64,000 nt of DNA from positions 186,001 through 250,000 of the forward strand of contig CAZJEB010000002.1 in assembly GCA_964544955.1 (NCBI GenBank). The letters are read 5' to 3'. The stretch's first letter is position 1. Every line of letters begins with the position of its first letter. Positions 60,599-64,000 of the stretch are shown here, one piece after another. Origin of the DNA: JAAZPT01 sp964544955 (GTDB lineage Bacteria > Bacillota > Clostridia > Christensenellales > Aristaeellaceae). The notes beneath the pieces were generated by a model, which saw nothing but the letters and a program-made list of their open reading frames with translations, did not search any database and was not told where the DNA came from. Made by a program: the position numbers and the translations under genes.

Positions 60599-63500
60599 AT
60601 GGAAGTTAATTTTAAACTCAAAAAATTTGCTTCATTGCTTTTGGCAGTTGTTATGATGTTTTCATTTATACCACTCCCAAGTGCTGAAGCTACAACAGTA
60701 AAACCAACAATGCAAGCAAGAAACACAGAAATGCAAGTTTTAGTGTACTGCAACCGCGTTGATGGTAAGGCAGGGGATACCCTTACATGGACTTCATCAC
60801 CTTTAGGTGGTAAAGCACCATACACATATGCATTCTATGTTTATAAAGACAATGTTTTTGTTACAAAAAGAATGTACACATCCGCAAACAGTTATTCCTA
60901 CACACCCACAAGTGCTGGTAACTACAAAGTAATGGCATTTATTAAAGATGCTACCGGCATTATTAGGTATGTTTACAGCAAAGGCGTTCCAATTACTGGT
61001 TACCCAACATTAGCTGCTACAGTTGCTGCAAATAAAACATTTGCAACAGTTGGTGAAAGCATTGTTTGGACCACATACCCAAGCGGTGGTAAGGCTCCTT
61101 ATCAATATGCTTATTATGTTTTCCAGGATAATGTTATAAAAACAAAAACATCCTATACATTTACAAACAACTACAGTTATACGCCCATTGAGGCAGGTAA
61201 TTATAGGGTAACTGCTTATGTTAAGGATTCTTTAGGTAAAATTGCAAGTGTAACAAGCCCATGGATTCCAGTAACAAGCGTTAACGTTGACCCCCTTGAT
61301 ATTACACAAATAACAGCTAACAAAACAGGTACTTCCATTGTAGGCGACCCTCTTGTTTGGACCACATATGCTATTGGTGGAAAAACACCCTACCAATACA
61401 AATATGAAGTATATAAAAACAATGTTTTATTAACCACACAAGACTATACAACAAACGCATCTTATAGCTACACCCCAACAGAAGTTGGTATTTATAAGAT
61501 AATTGCCTTTGTTAAAGACTCTAACGATACAGTTAACTTTAGGTCTAGTGATGATATAAGCGTACTATCCAACCCCTTAGCATTGAATGTTCAAAGTGAT
61601 AAAATTGCACTTAAAAACAACGAGAAAGTTACATTCTATGCTAATGCTTATGGTGGCACAGCTCCTTACCAATTTACCTACTATCTATACTTAGATGGCG
61701 TATTACAATTAACAGTTCCTTATTCCAGCAATTCAAGCTATGTATATTCACCTACAGTTGTAGGCACATACAAAATGAAGGTTTCTGTTAGGGATAGCCT
61801 TGGTAAAGTTGTTACAGAGGAAAGCTTTGAAGTTCTTGTAACAGCATATGTACCACCAAGAATTGTAAGCCTTGTACAAAACATTGCACAACCTAATGTT
61901 GGTGATGAAGTTGTTTGGGGCGTTACAGCTGCCGATGGTTCAGTACCATACAGCTATGCTTGGTACTTGTATAAAGATGGCGTTAGGATAGCTACAACAC
62001 AGTACTCAACAACAAGGTCTTACAAATATACACCCACAGCTATTGGTGAATATTATGTAGTAGCCTTCGTTAAGGATAAAAATGGCTATGTAGCAAGCAA
62101 AGCAAGCACTAAGTTTACTGCAACATCTATACCATTAGAGTTAACCGCAGTTAAAGCTTCTACAGCTACTTCACCAATTAATAGCACAATTACATGGACA
62201 TCAACCGCTGTTGGCGGAAGGAAGCCATTACAATACTCATTCTATTTGTTCTTTAATGATAACCGTATAATAAGAACACCTTACTCAACAAGCAACCAAT
62301 ATTCCTACTACGCTTATGCAGCTGGCAATTACCATGTAATGGCATTTGTAAGGGATGCTAGTGGCCAAACAAAATACGCATATAGCGACCCAACAGTTGT
62401 TACAGCAACAAGTAGCCTAGGCATTAAATTAGTTGCTTCAAACGCAACACCAAAACTTGGCAATACAGTAAAATATACTGCAACAGCAAGTGCAGGCGTT
62501 GCTCCTTATACCTATGCTTTCTATGTGTATAACAGTTCTAATGTATTAGTTAAAAAGGTATTCTATACAACAAGCAACTCACTTACATACACATTTGCAG
62601 CACCTAGCACATATAAGGTTGTAGCTTTTGCAAAGGATAGAACTGGCGCAATTAAAACAGCGGAAATTGCAAATATTAAAGTAGATGCACTTCCATTAAC
62701 AAATAACACTACATTAAATAAAACAAATACAACCGTTGGCGGTAGTGCTATAGCAACAGTAAAAGCAAGTGGCGGTTATACACCTTACACATATGCTTTC
62801 TACGTTAAAAAGGGTTCAACCGTTGTACATAAGGGCTCTTACAGCACAGTACCTACATTTGAGTACAAGTTTGCAAGCAATGGCGAATACACAATAGAGT
62901 CCTTCGTAAAGGATAAAACTGGCAAAATTGTAGTTGCTTCAAACAATGTATCAGTTGCAAGCTTACAACCATTACAAGTTGAAATAGCTCCTAGCGTAAC
63001 AAATGTAATAGTTGGCAATAACGTTAGGTGGACAGCTAATGTAACCGGTGGCTTATCACCTTACACCTACCAATATAGGTTATTTAAGGATGGTAAACTA
63101 ATATCCACATCTAAAGTTACAACAAACGCTTTCTACGATTACAAACCAATGTATGTAGGTAAGTATGATGTAACAGTTGTGGTTAAGGATAGCATTGGAA
63201 CTTCAAACACAATGGAAACAACAGAAACAGTTGTAGCAAGCCCATTGGCTCCATTAAGCTTTAAGGTAAGCAAATACTCAGCTGAAACTCCTTCAAAAAC
63301 AGGCTACGCAATTTCTTGGAAGGCTTATGATCAAGCAGGCGGTATGCCTCCTTACACCTATGCTTTCTACCTATTTAGGAATGATGCAAGGATTAAAACA
63401 ACCGCATATTCTACAACAGCATCCTACACATACACACCAATGCAATCTGGCTCATACCACGTTGTAGTGTTTATGAAGGATAAACATGGCACAGTATTAA

Positions 63501-64000
63501 CTGTAAAATCCCCTATAGTAGAAGTTGTAAACCCAGATACATCACCATTGGTAATTGATTCCTTAACAGCTAACATTACATCTGGTAGGGTTGGCGATAA
63601 GATATTCTGGAACATGAAGGCTAGTGGCGGTACACAACCCTATACCTACTCTTACTACTTGTTCTTAGATGGCAAGAGGATAGAGGTAAGGAATTACAGT
63701 AGTGCTACAGGCTTTACCCACCAAGCAATGGCACCTGGTAAATATAAGGTTACCGGCTTTGTAAGGGATGCTAATGGCAAAGTAGTTTCACAGGATAGTT
63801 CAGGTTATATTACAATTATTGAACCTGTAATTACACCAACAGAAATAGCTATAGTAATTAGCAAATTTACCCCAGGTGGTGTAGTTAACCAACCAATATC
63901 TTGGACAGTTAGCGCAACAGGTGGTACAGGTACATATACCTATGCTTACTATGTATTTAAAGATGGCATAGTTCACAGTAAAACTGGTTACTCAACAAAC
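60599..64000 (+). CDS. giant secreted protein with about 12 Ig-like repeats (partial)
   Basis: Open from ATG 60599 (AGGAGGT at 60586-60592) to the window end with no stop: 1134 residues visible. Signal peptide with FKLKKFASLL and a hydrophobic stretch, cut probably after AEA near 32. The rest is a tandem array of about 95-residue units, each with GG..PY.Y.FY.Y.D, then a YST..SY.YTP core, then G.Y.V.AFV.D..G. I count eleven full units and the start of a twelfth. They resemble PKD/Ig-like surface-protein repeats. The C-terminus, where an anchor would be, is missing. Linked to UDP-ManNAcA synthesis, so a glycan-associated surface protein is plausible. Confidence 0.85.
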   Translation, partial: MEVNFKLKKFASLLLAVVMMFSFIPLPSAEATTVKPTMQARNTEMQVLVYCNRVDGKAGDTLTWTSSPLGGKAPYTYAFYVYKDNVFVTKRMYTSANSYSYTPTSAGNYKVMAFIKDATGIIRYVYSKGVPITGYPTLAATVAANKTFATVGESIVWTTYPSGGKAPYQYAYYVFQDNVIKTKTSYTFTNNYSYTPIEAGNYRVTAYVKDSLGKIASVTSPWIPVTSVNVDPLDITQITANKTGTSIVGDPLVWTTYAIGGKTPYQYKYEVYKNNVLLTTQDYTTNASYSYTPTEVGIYKIIAFVKDSNDTVNFRSSDDISVLSNPLALNVQSDKIALKNNEKVTFYANAYGGTAPYQFTYYLYLDGVLQLTVPYSSNSSYVYSPTVVGTYKMKVSVRDSLGKVVTEESFEVLVTAYVPPRIVSLVQNIAQPNVGDEVVWGVTAADGSVPYSYAWYLYKDGVRIATTQYSTTRSYKYTPTAIGEYYVVAFVKDKNGYVASKASTKFTATSIPLELTAVKASTATSPINSTITWTSTAVGGRKPLQYSFYLFFNDNRIIRTPYSTSNQYSYYAYAAGNYHVMAFVRDASGQTKYAYSDPTVVTATSSLGIKLVASNATPKLGNTVKYTATASAGVAPYTYAFYVYNSSNVLVKKVFYTTSNSLTYTFAAPSTYKVVAFAKDRTGAIKTAEIANIKVDALPLTNNTTLNKTNTTVGGSAIATVKASGGYTPYTYAFYVKKGSTVVHKGSYSTVPTFEYKFASNGEYTIESFVKDKTGKIVVASNNVSVASLQPLQVEIAPSVTNVIVGNNVRWTANVTGGLSPYTYQYRLFKDGKLISTSKVTTNAFYDYKPMYVGKYDVTVVVKDSIGTSNTMETTETVVASPLAPLSFKVSKYSAETPSKTGYAISWKAYDQAGGMPPYTYAFYLFRNDARIKTTAYSTTASYTYTPMQSGSYHVVVFMKDKHGTVLTVKSPIVEVVNPDTSPLVIDSLTANITSGRVGDKIFWNMKASGGTQPYTYSYYLFLDGKRIEVRNYSSATGFTHQAMAPGKYKVTGFVRDANGKVVSQDSSGYITIIEPVITPTEIAIVISKFTPGGVVNQPISWTVSATGGTGTYTYAYYVFKDGIVHSKTGYSTN

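Noticed and set aside
60571..60825. Minus-strand reading frame opposite the repeat protein's leader
   Set aside because: It lies fully opposite a well-supported signal peptide with ribosome site; no ribosome site of its own.
60780..64000. Regularly spaced repeats of about 285 bp at the window end
   Set aside because: They are protein-coding Ig-like repeats in one frame, divergent at DNA level; not CRISPR or a DNA satellite.

Overview
The window is one AT-rich, densely packed bacterial chromosome segment. About 60 genes lie on both strands, many translationally coupled. I see no rRNA, tRNA, transposon, phage or CRISPR. The rapZ-whiA-crh block, a class B sortase, CHAP hydrolases, VanW, a C_GCAxxG_C_C protein, strong GGAGG ribosome sites and frequent TTG/GTG starts point to a low-GC Gram-positive (Bacillota), most likely a clostridial anaerobe. 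Two ABC substrate-binding proteins have ordinary signal peptides rather than lipoboxes. I associate that with uncultured gut Clostridia, but it is only a hint and I cannot name a genus.

Layout. 1-3.7 kb: the 3' end of a membrane-protein gene, then lysA-cysK-threonine aldolase. 3.9-17.6 kb: an envelope block with a secreted protein, an FHA protein, a SEDS glycosyltransferase, a class B PBP, polA, coaE, a lytic transglycosylase, a peptide-binding protein, a CHAP/PG-binding hydrolase and a zinc-ribbon membrane protein. 17.7-20.7 kb: murB-rapZ-whiA-crh. 20.7-25.6 kb (minus): Cys-tRNA(Pro) deacylase, radical SAM protein, gpmI and a degenerate VanY-like protein. 26.2-29.9 kb: mgtC, U32 peptidase/hydroxylase, HD hydrolase. 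29.9-37.0 kb (minus): NUDIX-GNAT-asd-dapA-dapB-sortase B, then MATE. 37.1-42.0 kb: PHP, birA-bioY, xpt-BMP, C_GCAxxG_C_C. 42.0-47.5 kb (minus): a five-gene surface-glycan operon behind a consensus promoter. 47.7-52.0 kb: vanW, a small protein, MMPL transporter. 52.1-55.4 kb: feoA-feoA-feoB-Cys-rich peptide-DtxR under an iron-box-like operator. 55.4-64 kb: a second CHAP hydrolase, an SDR protein with a Cys/His tail, UDP-ManNAcA synthesis genes, and the start of a giant secreted protein with about twelve Ig-like repeats that runs off the end.

How they fit. Most of the window builds, cuts or decorates the envelope: DAP is made (asd, dapA, dapB; lysA drains it), muropeptide precursors are made (murB) and polymerised (SEDS + PBP), cut (lytic transglycosylase, CHAP enzymes) and decorated (sortase, flippase/GT/aminotransferase operon, wecB/wecC). 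Several membrane-anchored envelope proteins share a long polar N/Q/Y-rich cytoplasmic region, and an FHA protein with an acidic Tyr-rich tail sits among them.

Most unusual points: two CHAP hydrolase genes whose signal peptides can only be reached from AUU or AUA start codons at ideal distance from a ribosome site; a VanY-fold protein that has lost all zinc and catalytic residues; a glycan operon combining an ATP-grasp ligase with an ACC-deaminase-like PLP enzyme; a DtxR-type regulator with a mixed DtxR/MntR metal site; and readable BirA and iron-box operators next to the regulators that should bind them.
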